DNA from: CAVUCH01 sp963763095
GTDB lineage: Bacteria; Acidobacteriota; Vicinamibacteria; Vicinamibacterales; JAENWD01
NCBI GenBank assembly: GCA_963763095.1
Contig: CAVXNR010000021.1
Span: 1-64,000 of the forward strand
DNA length: 64,000 bases
Direction: 5' to 3'
Shown here: piece by piece, positions 8,407-16,585 of the stretch
Layout of the letters: each line of letters begins with the position of its first letter
Position numbering within the stretch: position 1 is the first letter of the stretch
Position numbers and translations under genes: made by a program
Notes under the pieces: generated by a model
Seen by the model: the letters and a program-made list of their open reading frames with translations, nothing else
Database searches by the model: none
Told to the model about the DNA's origin: nothing

Positions 8407-9232
8407 TCGGAACCCTCGTGGATGGATTCGACGCGAATGGTTCCGTAATGAAGCCCACGATCGCGCCGGACAGGTAATCCGGCGACAGCTCGACGACGGC
8501 GATCTGATTGCGGAAGTTCTGAACGACATACAACGTCTTGCCGTCGAGCCACAGGCCATCGGCGTTGGGCAGTGGGTCGCCGCCGAGATCGACAGGGACC
8601 GGCGTGTGCGTCACGGTGTCCAGCAGATACAGTTGCGCCGTCGCCCCGTCGACGACAAAGAGATGCTTTCCGTTGGGCGTGGCCGCGATGCCGTTCGTTC
8701 TGAAGGTGCCGGGCAGTGGAATCTGAGTGTCGACCGCCGAGGGCTCGCCAGCCGGCCCGAGCGCGACTCGATAGAGGAACGGTCCCTGGCTGTCGGTGAA
8801 GTACGCGGCCTCGCGCGTGATGACCACGTCGTTGATGAACGTCGGGGCCGCCTGAAACTGGTACGAGGCAACGACGTCCCCCGACGCCGCATCGAACACG
8901 GTTCCCATGCCGCTGCCACCACGGGCAACGAACAACAGGTTGCTCCTCGCATCGTGCTTCATCCCGATCGCTGGCACGCCGTCGGGCGGCACCAGGGTGG
9001 CTGTTTCACCGGTCCGCAGGTCGCCGACCAGAATCTGGCCCCGTGTGGATGCCGCCAGTGACCCCGCGTAGAACGTGGAGCCGTGCCCGACGGCGATGCC
9101 CTCCGGTCCGAAGTCGGCCGGCAGCGGAATGAGATCGGGGAAAGCCTGTGTGGATGTTCTGACTGATGCGAGAAAGACGAGACCTGCAAGAACAAAAAGA
9201 CCGGAGTGGAGATGCCGAGCGTGCGTGCGCAT
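8315..9232 (-). CDS. secreted SMP-30/NHL-like beta-propeller protein
   Basis: About 305 residues from ATG 9232, chosen because a perfect AGGAGGG lies 5 bases upstream; an in-frame ATG at 9283 lacks one. A signal peptide is present (LHSGLFVLAGLVFLASV). The mature part is a regular propeller with recurring blade motifs: GPEGIAVGHGSTFYAG, RTNGIAATPNGKHLFVVDG, NADGLWLDGKTLYVVQN. It resembles the six-bladed SMP-30/gluconolactonase group without metal residues I can assign. It overlaps the STAS gene start, so both are probably one transcript. Confidence 0.75.
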   Translation of the reverse strand: MRTHARHLHSGLFVLAGLVFLASVRTSTQAFPDLIPLPADFGPEGIAVGHGSTFYAGSLAASTRGQILVGDLRTGETATLVPPDGVPAIGMKHDARSNLLFVARGGSGMGTVFDAASGDVVASYQFQAAPTFINDVVITREAAYFTDSQGPFLYRVALGPAGEPSAVDTQIPLPGTFRTNGIAATPNGKHLFVVDGATAQLYLLDTVTHTPVPVDLGGDPLPNADGLWLDGKTLYVVQNFRNQIAVVELSPDYLSGAIVGFITEPFASNPSTRVPTTIAAFGDALYAVTAGFAAPSPDFVVRLVK

Positions 9233-9324
9233 GTGCCCTCCTGACGCGTCCCTGAGCATTCGTTCCTCAAGAGACTGTATCAAAACCCCAACCTGCGGCT
9301 GTTGGGGTAGAGCCGCGCAAACAT

Positions 9325-10315
9325 TCAGCGGGTGGCTTGTGTCACATCGATGATGATCCGGGCTAGCTCATCGCTGTGTGGCTCCTGGATGAAATGCCTG
9401 GCGCCCGCAATCCTGCGATTCGGCTGTCCCTTGGCGCCAGGAACTTCTTCCACAAACCGCTGGTCATGGCCCCGGGTGAAAGGATCGGCGGTGCCGAATG
9501 CCGTCACAAACGGCTTCTGCCATTTACGGAAGACGTCCCACGCAGCCAGGTTCGCCGCGCGCGCCGGATCGTCCGCCGTGACGGGCACGAACTCCGGCAT
9601 CATCAGCGGCCGGCCTGGTACCGCGGCTCTGGAAACGGCGCATCGTATGCCGCCGCCGTCGTCGCGTCGGCCGGTGTGACGAGATTGCCGGCGGGCATGT
9701 CTCCCCGCGCGCGCATTTCCGCGGCGCGACGTTTCCAATTGTCGAACGCGGGTGAAAGAGTTCAGTCGCCAACCGGCAACGCGGTATTCGAAATGACGAC
9801 GGCAGCGAAACGATCGGGGGTTTCAGCTACAACGCGCAGCCCGATGAAGCCGCCCCAGTCCTGTCCGAAGAACGTCACACCACGCAGATCCAGATCGTCA
9901 CGAGCTTCGTGATCGCCTCGACGTGAAACGCGTACGTATGTGTGGCCTGGTCGATCGGTTTGTCCGACCGGCCAAAGCCGATCAGGTCGGGTGCGATCAC
10001 GCGCAGGCCCGCCTTCGTGAGAGGCGGGATCAACTTGCGATAGAGATACGACCAGGTCGGTTCGCCGTGGAGCAGCAGGACCGGCTTACCCTGGCACGGA
10101 CCTTCATCCACGTAATGGACCCGATAACCCGCGATCTCCACGTAATGCGGCTGAAAGTCGAACCCGGGAAGATTCTGAAAACGTTCATCCGGGGTGCGCA
10201 GCACACCGGGCCGGATCTCTTGTGAGGCGAGCAGGGGCACCGGCAGACGAGTGCGGCTGTGATCGCGAACGCGGTCTCGAGCCCGAGACGGCGTTCAGTG
10301 GACATGTCGGCGTCA
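9325..10315 (-). pseudogene. haloalkane dehalogenase-like gene, broken
   Basis: Pieces in several frames add up to a full haloalkane dehalogenase-type alpha/beta hydrolase. The N-terminal part (10240-9896) has RTPDERFQNLPGFDFQPHYV, LLLHGEPTWSYLYRKLIP (oxyanion HGEPTW) and PDLIGFGRSDKP. The middle piece reads FFGQDWGGFIGLRVVAETPD with the nucleophile Asp in GQDWGG. The C-terminal piece carries the His in AGARHFIQEPHSDELA. Lesions: a one-base loss near 9895, an in-frame TGA at 9762-9764, and a one-base loss near 9607. A signal-peptide-like start (MSTERRLGLETAFAITAALV, ATG 10315) lies in yet another frame. As written, no active enzyme can be made. Confidence 0.8.
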
Positions 10316-10522
10316 CCATTCATGTCGTATACGTCGGCCGCGCCGCGCGAGGACACAGTATCGCACCGCAGATGACGGTGTTCGATCGTCAAGGGGAGAG
10401 ATCGTCCGCCGGGTAGCGGAGCCGGGTATTGATGAGCTGCGCGAAGCGACTTCAACCGACCAGCGAAAGGTATAGGATCCGGCGCGCATTCGAGGCTGAG
10501 TCAGCTTTGGTTCGGAGGTCAC

Positions 10523-12712
10523 ATGAAACGCATCACCATGGGAACTCTTGCCCAGACGATGATCGGCGTCATCGTCGCGACGTTGGTTGCACGCCCTGCT
10601 TCGGCGCAGCTGACGGTGGACCAGAAGATCCACGACTTTGAAAACATCGCGGCCATTTATGCAAAGCGTTATGCACCGTACGAGTGGAAGAAAGAGTTGT
10701 TCGGCTTCGATCTGTTCGAGATCGGGCCGTGGCTCGATCGTGTGGCGCAGTCGTCGGACGATCTCGAGTTCTTCGAAATCGCGCTGGAGTATGTCGCCAG
10801 CCTGAACGACACACATTCGTCGTTCGCCATGCCATCCAGCTTCGTTGCCGACCTGGGCATCACCGTCGACATCTACGACGGCAAGGTCCTCATCGACGGC
10901 ATCGATCGCACGCGGCTGCCGCTGCTCCAGTATTCCTTTCAGATCGGCGACCAGTTGCTCTCCGTGGACGGCAGGCCGGTTGAGGATTTGATGGCGGAAT
11001 TCTCGAGGTTCTTGAAGCGAGGCGGCCTGGTGAGCACGCGACGGAGCGTCGCCGATTTCCTGACCTTCCGTCCGCAGTCACGAATACCACGCGCGATCGA
11101 TCTACCGGACACGGCACTCGTGGTGATCGAACGGGACGGCGGTACCCAGGAAACGTTTTCCATCCCCTGGGCCAAGAGAGGAGTACCGCTGCGATGGATT
11201 GGACCGGTGCCCAGCCCTCAGGCATCATCGTCGTTCACGCTCGCCGAGGACGCCGGGCTGCCCTCGTACTTCGAACCGTGGCTCGAGCTCACGAATTTTC
11301 GTCTCCCTGACAACGACCCGCTGCTCGGCGGCGTGACTGTGTCGCCCACGGGAGAGACGGTCTCGCGCCGCTACGTGCTCGGGTTGGGACAACGCACGCC
11401 GGTGTTTGCGGCCAGCCTGCCGGCCGACTTCGTGCAGCGGCTCGGACGTGTCGCGAGTGACTTCCACTTCTCCGGCACGTACGAATCCGATGGTGTGCGC
11501 ATCGGTTACCTTCGGATCCCCAACTTCGCCCCGCCCAACCCGACGACTGCCATCACGGAGCTGCGAAACGAAATCGCGTACTTCCAGCAAAATACCGACG
11601 GCCTCGTCGTCGACGTTATGCGCAACACAGGCGGGGGCTGCTACATGTTGACGGCGGCTTCCTACCTCATTCCGTACCCGTTCTTCTTCTTCGGCGAAGA
11701 AATCCGCGTGACCATCGATCGTATCAACGGCATTCAGGCCGCCCTCGAAATGGCCGAACGGGCGGGAGCGCCGCCATTCATTCTCGAGATCTACAGGGAG
11801 ATCCTGCGCCAGCTGGAAGCGGCCTACCGTGAGAATCGCGGCCGCACCGGGCCGATTCCGGCGTGCAGTCTCCAGATGTTTGGCAACCAGCCGGCTCGGG
11901 ACACGCAAGGGAACCTGCTGGCCTACACAAAGCCGCTGATCGTCCTCATCGACGATTTCTCGATCTCCGCCGGCGACATCTTCCCGACGATGCTGCAGGA
12001 CAATCAGCGAGGGCCTCTGGTAGGCACGCGCACAAATGGAGCCGGCGGATCGGTCAGCGGCTGGCCCGCCGGCATTTACTCCGAGTCGACGACCTCGAAT
12101 ACCAATTCGCTGGTGACGCGGATTGCGCCGGTGACGATTCCGGGCTATCCGGCGACGCACTACATTGAGAATGTCGGCGCGCACGCGGACATCCAGCTGG
12201 ACTACATGACGCGAGAAAACCTGCTGGCTCGCGGGGCGCCCTTTGTCGCGGGGTTCACGCGCGCAATCGTCGACCGGGTACGCGGGCCGTTCTACGAGAT
12301 CGTGTCGCGCGGCAGCCAGAAGTGCCTGGATGTCTTCGGTGCGTTGATCGACGATGCCGCCGGGGTCATCCAATGGGGCTGCCACGGCAACGCGAACCAG
12401 CAATGGAAGCTCGAGCCGGCGGCGGACGGCGCGTTCCGGCTGGTGGCCCGTCACAGCGGCAAGGTGCTCGATGTCTTCGGCGGGCTGACCGACGATCTCA
12501 CCCCGGTCATTCAGTTTCCTTGGAACGGCGGCAACAACCAGCTGTGGACGCTCGAGCCGCTGGCGGACGGTTACGTTCGCATCGTCGCTCGTCACAGCGG
12601 CAAGGCACTGGATGTCGCTGGCGCCTCGCTCGATGATGGCGCCCCGGTCATTCAGTACACGCCGCACGGCGGGGCGAACCAGCAGTGGCTGCTGCGCGCG
12701 ATCGTGCCCTGA
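10523..12712 (+). CDS. secreted S41 peptidase with C-terminal ricin-type lectin domain
   Basis: 729 residues, GGAGGTC ribosome site, signal peptide at 1-29. Residues about 40-250 hold an N-terminal S41-associated region and a PDZ-like part (FQIGDQLLSVDGRPVEDLM). The S41 protease core runs to about 575, with the serine motif in LIDDFSISAGDIFPTM and GTRTNGAGGSV after it. The last 140 residues are three ricin B-type beta-trefoil repeats with QxW signatures (NANQQWKLE, GNNQLWTLE, GANQQWLLR), a carbohydrate-binding module. It likely degrades proteins outside the cell while anchored to sugars. Flanked by decayed genes, it is itself intact. Confidence 0.88.
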   Translation: MKRITMGTLAQTMIGVIVATLVARPASAQLTVDQKIHDFENIAAIYAKRYAPYEWKKELFGFDLFEIGPWLDRVAQSSDDLEFFEIALEYVASLNDTHSSFAMPSSFVADLGITVDIYDGKVLIDGIDRTRLPLLQYSFQIGDQLLSVDGRPVEDLMAEFSRFLKRGGLVSTRRSVADFLTFRPQSRIPRAIDLPDTALVVIERDGGTQETFSIPWAKRGVPLRWIGPVPSPQASSSFTLAEDAGLPSYFEPWLELTNFRLPDNDPLLGGVTVSPTGETVSRRYVLGLGQRTPVFAASLPADFVQRLGRVASDFHFSGTYESDGVRIGYLRIPNFAPPNPTTAITELRNEIAYFQQNTDGLVVDVMRNTGGGCYMLTAASYLIPYPFFFFGEEIRVTIDRINGIQAALEMAERAGAPPFILEIYREILRQLEAAYRENRGRTGPIPACSLQMFGNQPARDTQGNLLAYTKPLIVLIDDFSISAGDIFPTMLQDNQRGPLVGTRTNGAGGSVSGWPAGIYSESTTSNTNSLVTRIAPVTIPGYPATHYIENVGAHADIQLDYMTRENLLARGAPFVAGFTRAIVDRVRGPFYEIVSRGSQKCLDVFGALIDDAAGVIQWGCHGNANQQWKLEPAADGAFRLVARHSGKVLDVFGGLTDDLTPVIQFPWNGGNNQLWTLEPLADGYVRIVARHSGKALDVAGASLDDGAPVIQYTPHGGANQQWLLRAIVP

Positions 12713-12729
12713 CAGCCCTTCTGAGCGAT

Positions 12730-12846
12730 TCAGGCAGTCGATCGGCGCAGCTGGTCGAAGGCTTTGAGGAGTTGGTTCCGAGCCGCCGTGTCCACATCGT
12801 CGAGATCGGCCTCGGCAAGCGGCCGAACGATCAACCGGCGGGACAT
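12730..12846 (-). pseudogene. RelE/ParE-family toxin, truncated
   Basis: 38 residues from ATG 12846: MSRRLIVRPLAEADLDDV, the N-terminal strand and first helix of a ParE/RelE toxin (RPxAExDLxD), then a short unrelated-looking tail and TGA. The normal toxin is about 95-100 residues, so the core and catalytic C-terminus are missing. It begins 5 bases after the broken antitoxin frame ends, the usual gene order for this type II module. Confidence 0.6.
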
Positions 12847-12851
12847 TCGAT

Positions 12852-13096
12852 TCAGTGACGGTTATCGAACTGCTTGCGGAGGCGTTCCTGAACGGCCTCC
12901 CAGCAGTCACCAGCCAGCCTCTGGGTTGGCCTCGAGGTCCTTCAGGCGCTCGTCAAGGATTTCACCGTGCCAATCCGGAACCGGAATCGTCTCAGGAGTT
13001 GCCGCGATTCTGTCCCACAGCGACTGCCGGTAGTCGATCTTCTCGTCGACTGAGGTCGTCGAAGCCGGGCGGTGGAAGCGGGCCTGGTTTGGGCAT
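12852..13096 (-). pseudogene. addiction-module antitoxin, two frameshifts
   Basis: Reading across frames from ATG 13096 gives MPKPGPLPPPGFDDL, then VDEKIDYRQSLWDRIAATP, then a third piece WEAVQERLRKQFDNRH ending at 12852. This is the pattern of short ParD-like addiction module antitoxins (LWDxIA ... LDERLKDLEANPEAG ... WEAV..R). Two single-base shifts (near 13045 and 12915) break the frame. With the toxin stub downstream it marks a dead type II toxin-antitoxin locus. Confidence 0.6.
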
Positions 13097-13207
13097 GAAG
13101 CACGTCCACTCGGACGGTCCGGTTCAGTATATCGTGGGCGGCGCTCAGTCCGTCGGCGCGAGCCGCTTCAGTCCCTCGAAGAGTTTGGATCGGCGGGGCG
13201 GAAGAAG

Positions 13208-13619
13208 TCATTTCACGGTTGCCATTCGCGTCTTGAGTCCTTCGTGCCAGTTCAGAACGACATCAATCTGGCGAATCGCTGCAGCGGTCAGCGGCGTGTG
13301 GCCGGCGGCAACCGTGATCCCAACGAATCGTTTACCATCGGCGACCACGTCGTAACCGCCCGCCCCCAACGGGATCCCCTGGACCAGCAGCGTTGGAATC
13401 CCAAACGTGAACGTCGGCTGGCTGCTGACGCCGGTCGCGAAGATCCGGGGCCCCTGGCCGAAAAAGAGCTGCGTGCCGTCAGCGCATCAGGAAGCACTTT
13501 GACGGCGACGGCGCGCTTCAGGTTCGTGTCCGTCGCGCGATATACGTCCCCCATGCCGCCCGCGCCGATTTGGCCGGTGATTTGTACGGGCCGAGTCGAG
13601 TGCCAGGATCTAACGACAC
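13208..13619 (-). pseudogene. Ser/Thr kinase-PD40 gene collapsed by an internal deletion
   Basis: From GTG 13619 the sequence gives the first 45 residues of an acidobacterial kinase: a GPYxITGQIG lead, the glycine loop GAGGMGDVYRATD and the lysine strand RAVAVKVLPDAL. It then jumps to the last 95 residues of the same family, a PD40 end (FTFGIPTLLVQGIPLGAGGY, then RQIDVVLNWHEGLK). Some 700 residues of kinase and propeller are missing and at least two frame changes are present. A relative, although also frame-broken, stands at 30611-33486. Confidence 0.7.
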
Positions 13620-13668
13620 GGTACCTCAGGCCGCCCCAAGCGAGCGGACAAAGTCGAACCAGTTACGC

Positions 13669-13704
13669 AAATGCAACCACGAAAACGCGAAGACTCGAAG
13701 AAAC
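13669..13704. repeat. intergenic repeat, copy 2 (ACCACGAAAAC type)
   Basis: Second copy of the element at 5871-5899: ATGCAACCACGAAAACGCG followed by AAGACTCGAAG. It lies beside the collapsed kinase gene and just after the stop of the next gene. Two mismatches separate the copies over 29 bases. Confidence 0.55.
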
Positions 13705-13713
13705 AAATATCGT

Positions 13714-14289
13714 CTACTCGATCTCCACCTCTCGAAAGCGGAAGAACAGCTCGTCGTAGTACGCGAAGAATCCGCCTATCGTCTCGAGCTTGAGGCGCGT
13801 CGAGTACGGTCCACCCGCGTTCTTGTACTTTCCCGTCCCGCCGACCACGAGTCCTTCGGCGCCGCCCAGGAGCACGACGTCGCCCTGCTTTGGAATCACG
13901 AGCGACGGGTCGGCAAATGCGCCGCCGGGATGGCCGCCATCCTGGCTCAGCGTGTAGAGATGGCCGTCCCTCAGCGCGTACAAGACGAACTCCTTGAACT
14001 GCAGCGTGCCGGAGGCCGTTGAGAGGAAGTCTTTGCCCCACGCGTGAATCGTCCCCAACCGCCGGGCCTTCTTCGAGTCGAACACGTCGAGCGTGACCGT
14101 CGGGATGCACGGATTCCCGTCTTCCGTGTCGGCGCACCACGAGTCGAAGAATCCGGGCAGGAGTCCGCTGTAGGTGTTCGGGGACGCGAACCCCTCCGCA
14201 AGAATCATCGAGCCAGTTGGACTTTGCGCCTGCGTGACGCCATCGATGAAGAGCAACGCGAGCAACGTCAGCCACGCCATGCCGCGCAT
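13714..14289 (-). CDS. secreted protein of unknown function
   Basis: 191 residues from ATG 14289, with GGAGG 5 bases upstream. A signal peptide is clear (MAWLTLLALLFIDGVTQA). The mature part has a single pair of Cys (SWCADTEDGNPCIP), a DSKKARRLGTIHAWGKDF stretch and several glycine-rich turns (GGHPGGAF, LLGGAEGLVVGGTGKYKNAG). The GTGKYxxAGG feature recalls the allene-oxide-cyclase-like barrel of some bacterial exported proteins, but I would not assign that family on it alone. Confidence 0.65.
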   Translation of the reverse strand: MRGMAWLTLLALLFIDGVTQAQSPTGSMILAEGFASPNTYSGLLPGFFDSWCADTEDGNPCIPTVTLDVFDSKKARRLGTIHAWGKDFLSTASGTLQFKEFVLYALRDGHLYTLSQDGGHPGGAFADPSLVIPKQGDVVLLGGAEGLVVGGTGKYKNAGGPYSTRLKLETIGGFFAYYDELFFRFREVEIE

Positions 14290-14491
14290 AGGACCTCCAT
14301 CTCAAGAAGCCATGACACCGTCAGCCGATCGCCGCTCGAGATGATCGCAGTCAACCCAAATGTCGACAAGAGTTTCCGCGCGCCACCCCCGGCGACCTCT
14401 GCCGTTCCACCGCGGCCGCGCGTTGCCTCTACGGAAGAGCTGTTAATGGGCCTGCTCAGGTCACCGGGCTTGCAGGTTTTTCATTCGATTG

Positions 14492-14511
14492 ACGCACGGA
14501 AGCCCGTGCGT
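14492..14511 (+). promoter_or_regulatory. leader hairpin before a membrane protein gene
   Basis: ACGCACGG and CCGTGCGT form a perfect 8-bp stem with a 4-base loop, ending 10 bases before the GGGAG ribosome site of the next gene. It could stabilise the mRNA or regulate initiation; nothing else links it to a known element. Confidence 0.3.
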
Positions 14512-14531
14512 TGTTGAAAGGGAGACTGAAC

Positions 14532-15086
14532 ATGACCGTTGGCAAAGCAGCCGCTCTGACGGCGGGATTCTTGGGTGCATTCGCCGTTGGCATCGCGGTC
14601 GGTCCGTCGGTTCGAGACAGCATGTCGGTTGACAACTCGCGCGCGGCGGCTCCGTCTGCCGAAGCGGCGGCGACGAACGCTACGCCACCGGCCGCGTCGA
14701 CGGCACCTGCCAGGGCCCCGCGGGCAAGAGCGACGGCCGCGGCCCCGAAGGCGGAAACGTCGAGCGCGGTGAAAGCGAACGCCGCCTCCAGCTCAGTGCC
14801 CGTGTCGGAACCGCGTCTGCACGCCAAATTGAAACCGGTTCTCAATCGCGGCGCACGCATGGAGGTTGCGGCCGAGGGCTTCCGGAGCGCCGAGCAATTT
14901 GCAACGGTCGCCCATGCCGCGCGGAACACCGGCGTGCCGTTCATGGTGCTCAAGGATCGCGTAGTGAATGACGGGCGCACGCTGGCCGATGCCATTCACG
15001 AATCGAAGCCTGAGATCGACGCCAAGGCCGAAGTCGCACGCGCGCAAGAAGCCGCAAAGTCGGATCTCGCCGCGCTCGAAGGATAA
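14532..15086 (+). CDS. membrane-anchored protein of unknown function
   Basis: 184 residues from ATG 14532 (ribosome site GGGAG). One transmembrane helix at the start (AAALTAGFLGAFAVGIAVG), then about 75 residues of Ala/Pro/Ser/Thr-rich linker, then a basic and helical C-terminal part (ARMEVAAEGFRSAEQFATVA, VPFMVLKDRVVNDGRTLADA). The C-terminal half recalls short conserved regions found alone in Acidobacteria, but I know no function. It stands alone with a hairpin on each side. Confidence 0.6.
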   Translation: MTVGKAAALTAGFLGAFAVGIAVGPSVRDSMSVDNSRAAAPSAEAAATNATPPAASTAPARAPRARATAAAPKAETSSAVKANAASSSVPVSEPRLHAKLKPVLNRGARMEVAAEGFRSAEQFATVAHAARNTGVPFMVLKDRVVNDGRTLADAIHESKPEIDAKAEVARAQEAAKSDLAALEG

Positions 15087-15109
15087 GTCGACAGCCACGC
15101 GATCGACCT

Positions 15110-15135
15110 GGAGCCGGGACCTCGTTCCCGGCTCC
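15110..15135 (+). terminator. hairpin after the membrane protein gene
   Basis: GGAGCCGGGA and TCCCGGCTCC form a perfect 10-bp stem around a 6-base loop, 24 bases after the stop codon at 15086. No T-run follows, so termination is likely but not certain. On the other strand it closes the sterol desaturase remnant. Confidence 0.5.
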
Positions 15136-15136
15136 C

Positions 15137-15417
15137 TCAGTTCCTGAATGGGATTTCAACATCTCCCAGAGCGTCTGTTCTCCGGCTCCGCGAAAACGCT
15201 CCAATCCAAACTGGATGGTTCCGATGTCGGCACGGCCTCCTGTGCCGAACAGACGGTCCCAGACGCTGAAGACGCAGCCGTAGTGCGAACGCTGGCGTCC
15301 TCTGCCAGTCCCATGCTCGAAGTAAGGAAGCCATCGCTCGAGCGTCATGAAGACCGTCATGCTGGCAATCGCGACAACAGGCGTCAGATTGTTCAACCAC
15401 AGGAGGAGGTCTTCCAT
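15137..15417 (-). pseudogene. sterol desaturase/fatty acid hydroxylase remnant
   Basis: From ATG 15417 the first 38 residues (LNNLTPVVAIASMTVFMTLE, then RWLPYF) look like the first membrane helix of this family. It is joined directly to the family's C-terminal part, HYGCVFSVWDRLFGT, IGTIQFGLERFRG, ending LKIPFRN in a shifted frame. Most of the catalytic His-box region is missing: about 94 residues remain of a normal 270-300. An internal deletion plus one frameshift near the end make it non-functional. Confidence 0.6.
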
Positions 15418-15551
15418 GTTTCAGCTCCTGGCGCGCCACCGGTGCCGGGCGCCCCGGTCCGGCAATGGCCCGAACCTGCTAAGACCGCGGCGTCCATGTC
15501 AATCTTCTGCCGCAGGTAGTTCGCGTACGGATAGTGAGCGTCCGACGGTCC

Positions 15552-16562
15552 TCAGATCGCGCGCGCGACGACGACCGTTTCCGGCGTGGGCAACGGATGC
15601 GACGAAACGTCGGCAAAGCCGGCTTTCTCGAGCTGATCCCGCAGTTCGTCGAGCGTGTAAGCGTCTCCCGCGGGCGTCCCTCCCAGCATCGTGAGGCTGA
15701 ACCGGGCGGGGACGACTGGCGTCACCCGATCCGCATTGGGGACCATCTCCAGAATGACCACGCGGCCGCCCGTCTTGAGCGCCCGGCGCACTTTCGCGAG
15801 GAACGAGATGCATGTCGGGTGATCGAAGTGGTGCAGGAAGTTGGTGACGAGTGCCACGTCGTACTCCGCACCGAACTCCACCTCGAACGCGTCACCGGGC
15901 TTCAGGTGGATGCGCTCGCCGACACCCTGCCCGGCCGCATTCTCCCGGGCAACCTCGAGCACGGACGCCCAGTCCACGGCCGTCACCTCCACCTTCGGGT
16001 TCCGCAGGGCGAGCGTGATGCCGAAGATGCCGTGTGACGCGGCGATGTCGAGGACGCGTGTGGGCCCGGCCGACTCGATGCGGAGGGCGTCGGCAATCCC
16101 ATGCGCCGCCGGCACCATCATCGGCACCATCGCGCGTGCAAACTCGACCCAGATGGGGTTCTCCGGAGCGACGGTGTTCCCGGCGGGGGCCACTCCGCCG
16201 CGCTGGACGGCGCCAGTGAGGTCGTCGAAGTTGTTCTTGACCCCAGGCAGCAGCAGAAACCGCGCCGTGGATCCCATGTACATCGGTGACCGCTGGCTCA
16301 GGAACGCCGCGGAGGTTGGCGGCAACTGATAGGTGTTTCCGGATTTCTCGAGCAGGTCGAGAGTCGTCAGGTAGTCGCACAGGATACGGATGCCGCGCTC
16401 GGACGCCTCGCAGCGGGTGGCCACGGCGGCCGCGGTGCGCGCGCCATCGTCGATCACGGAGAACAGGTCCAGATCGAGCGCCGCCTTGAGGGCGGCGGAG
16501 CGCTGGTAGGCGAAGAGCGTATCGAAGACAACGTCGGCGGAGGGCGGCTGAGAGGTGGTCAT
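15552..16562 (-). CDS. SAM-dependent O-methyltransferase, winged-helix type
   Basis: About 336 residues from ATG 16562 (MTTSQPPSADVV). The N-terminal 100 residues form the winged-helix dimerisation domain of small-molecule O-methyltransferases (ALKAALDLDLFSVI, ATRCEASERGIRILCDYL). The Rossmann part follows with the SAM loop TRVLDIAASHGIFGITLA, acidic strand end VTAVDW, and VTNFLHHFDHPTC. The substrate cannot be told. It starts 24 bases after the hypX stop on the same strand, so it may be co-transcribed with hypX. Confidence 0.85.
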   Translation of the reverse strand: MTTSQPPSADVVFDTLFAYQRSAALKAALDLDLFSVIDDGARTAAAVATRCEASERGIRILCDYLTTLDLLEKSGNTYQLPPTSAAFLSQRSPMYMGSTARFLLLPGVKNNFDDLTGAVQRGGVAPAGNTVAPENPIWVEFARAMVPMMVPAAHGIADALRIESAGPTRVLDIAASHGIFGITLALRNPKVEVTAVDWASVLEVARENAAGQGVGERIHLKPGDAFEVEFGAEYDVALVTNFLHHFDHPTCISFLAKVRRALKTGGRVVILEMVPNADRVTPVVPARFSLTMLGGTPAGDAYTLDELRDQLEKAGFADVSSHPLPTPETVVVARAI

Positions 16563-16585
16563 CCGCGGACGGTACACCGTTGAGC

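Noticed and set aside
11225..12910. 561-residue minus-strand frame
   Set aside because: Antisense shadow of the S41-lectin gene, arginine-rich and without family signatures.
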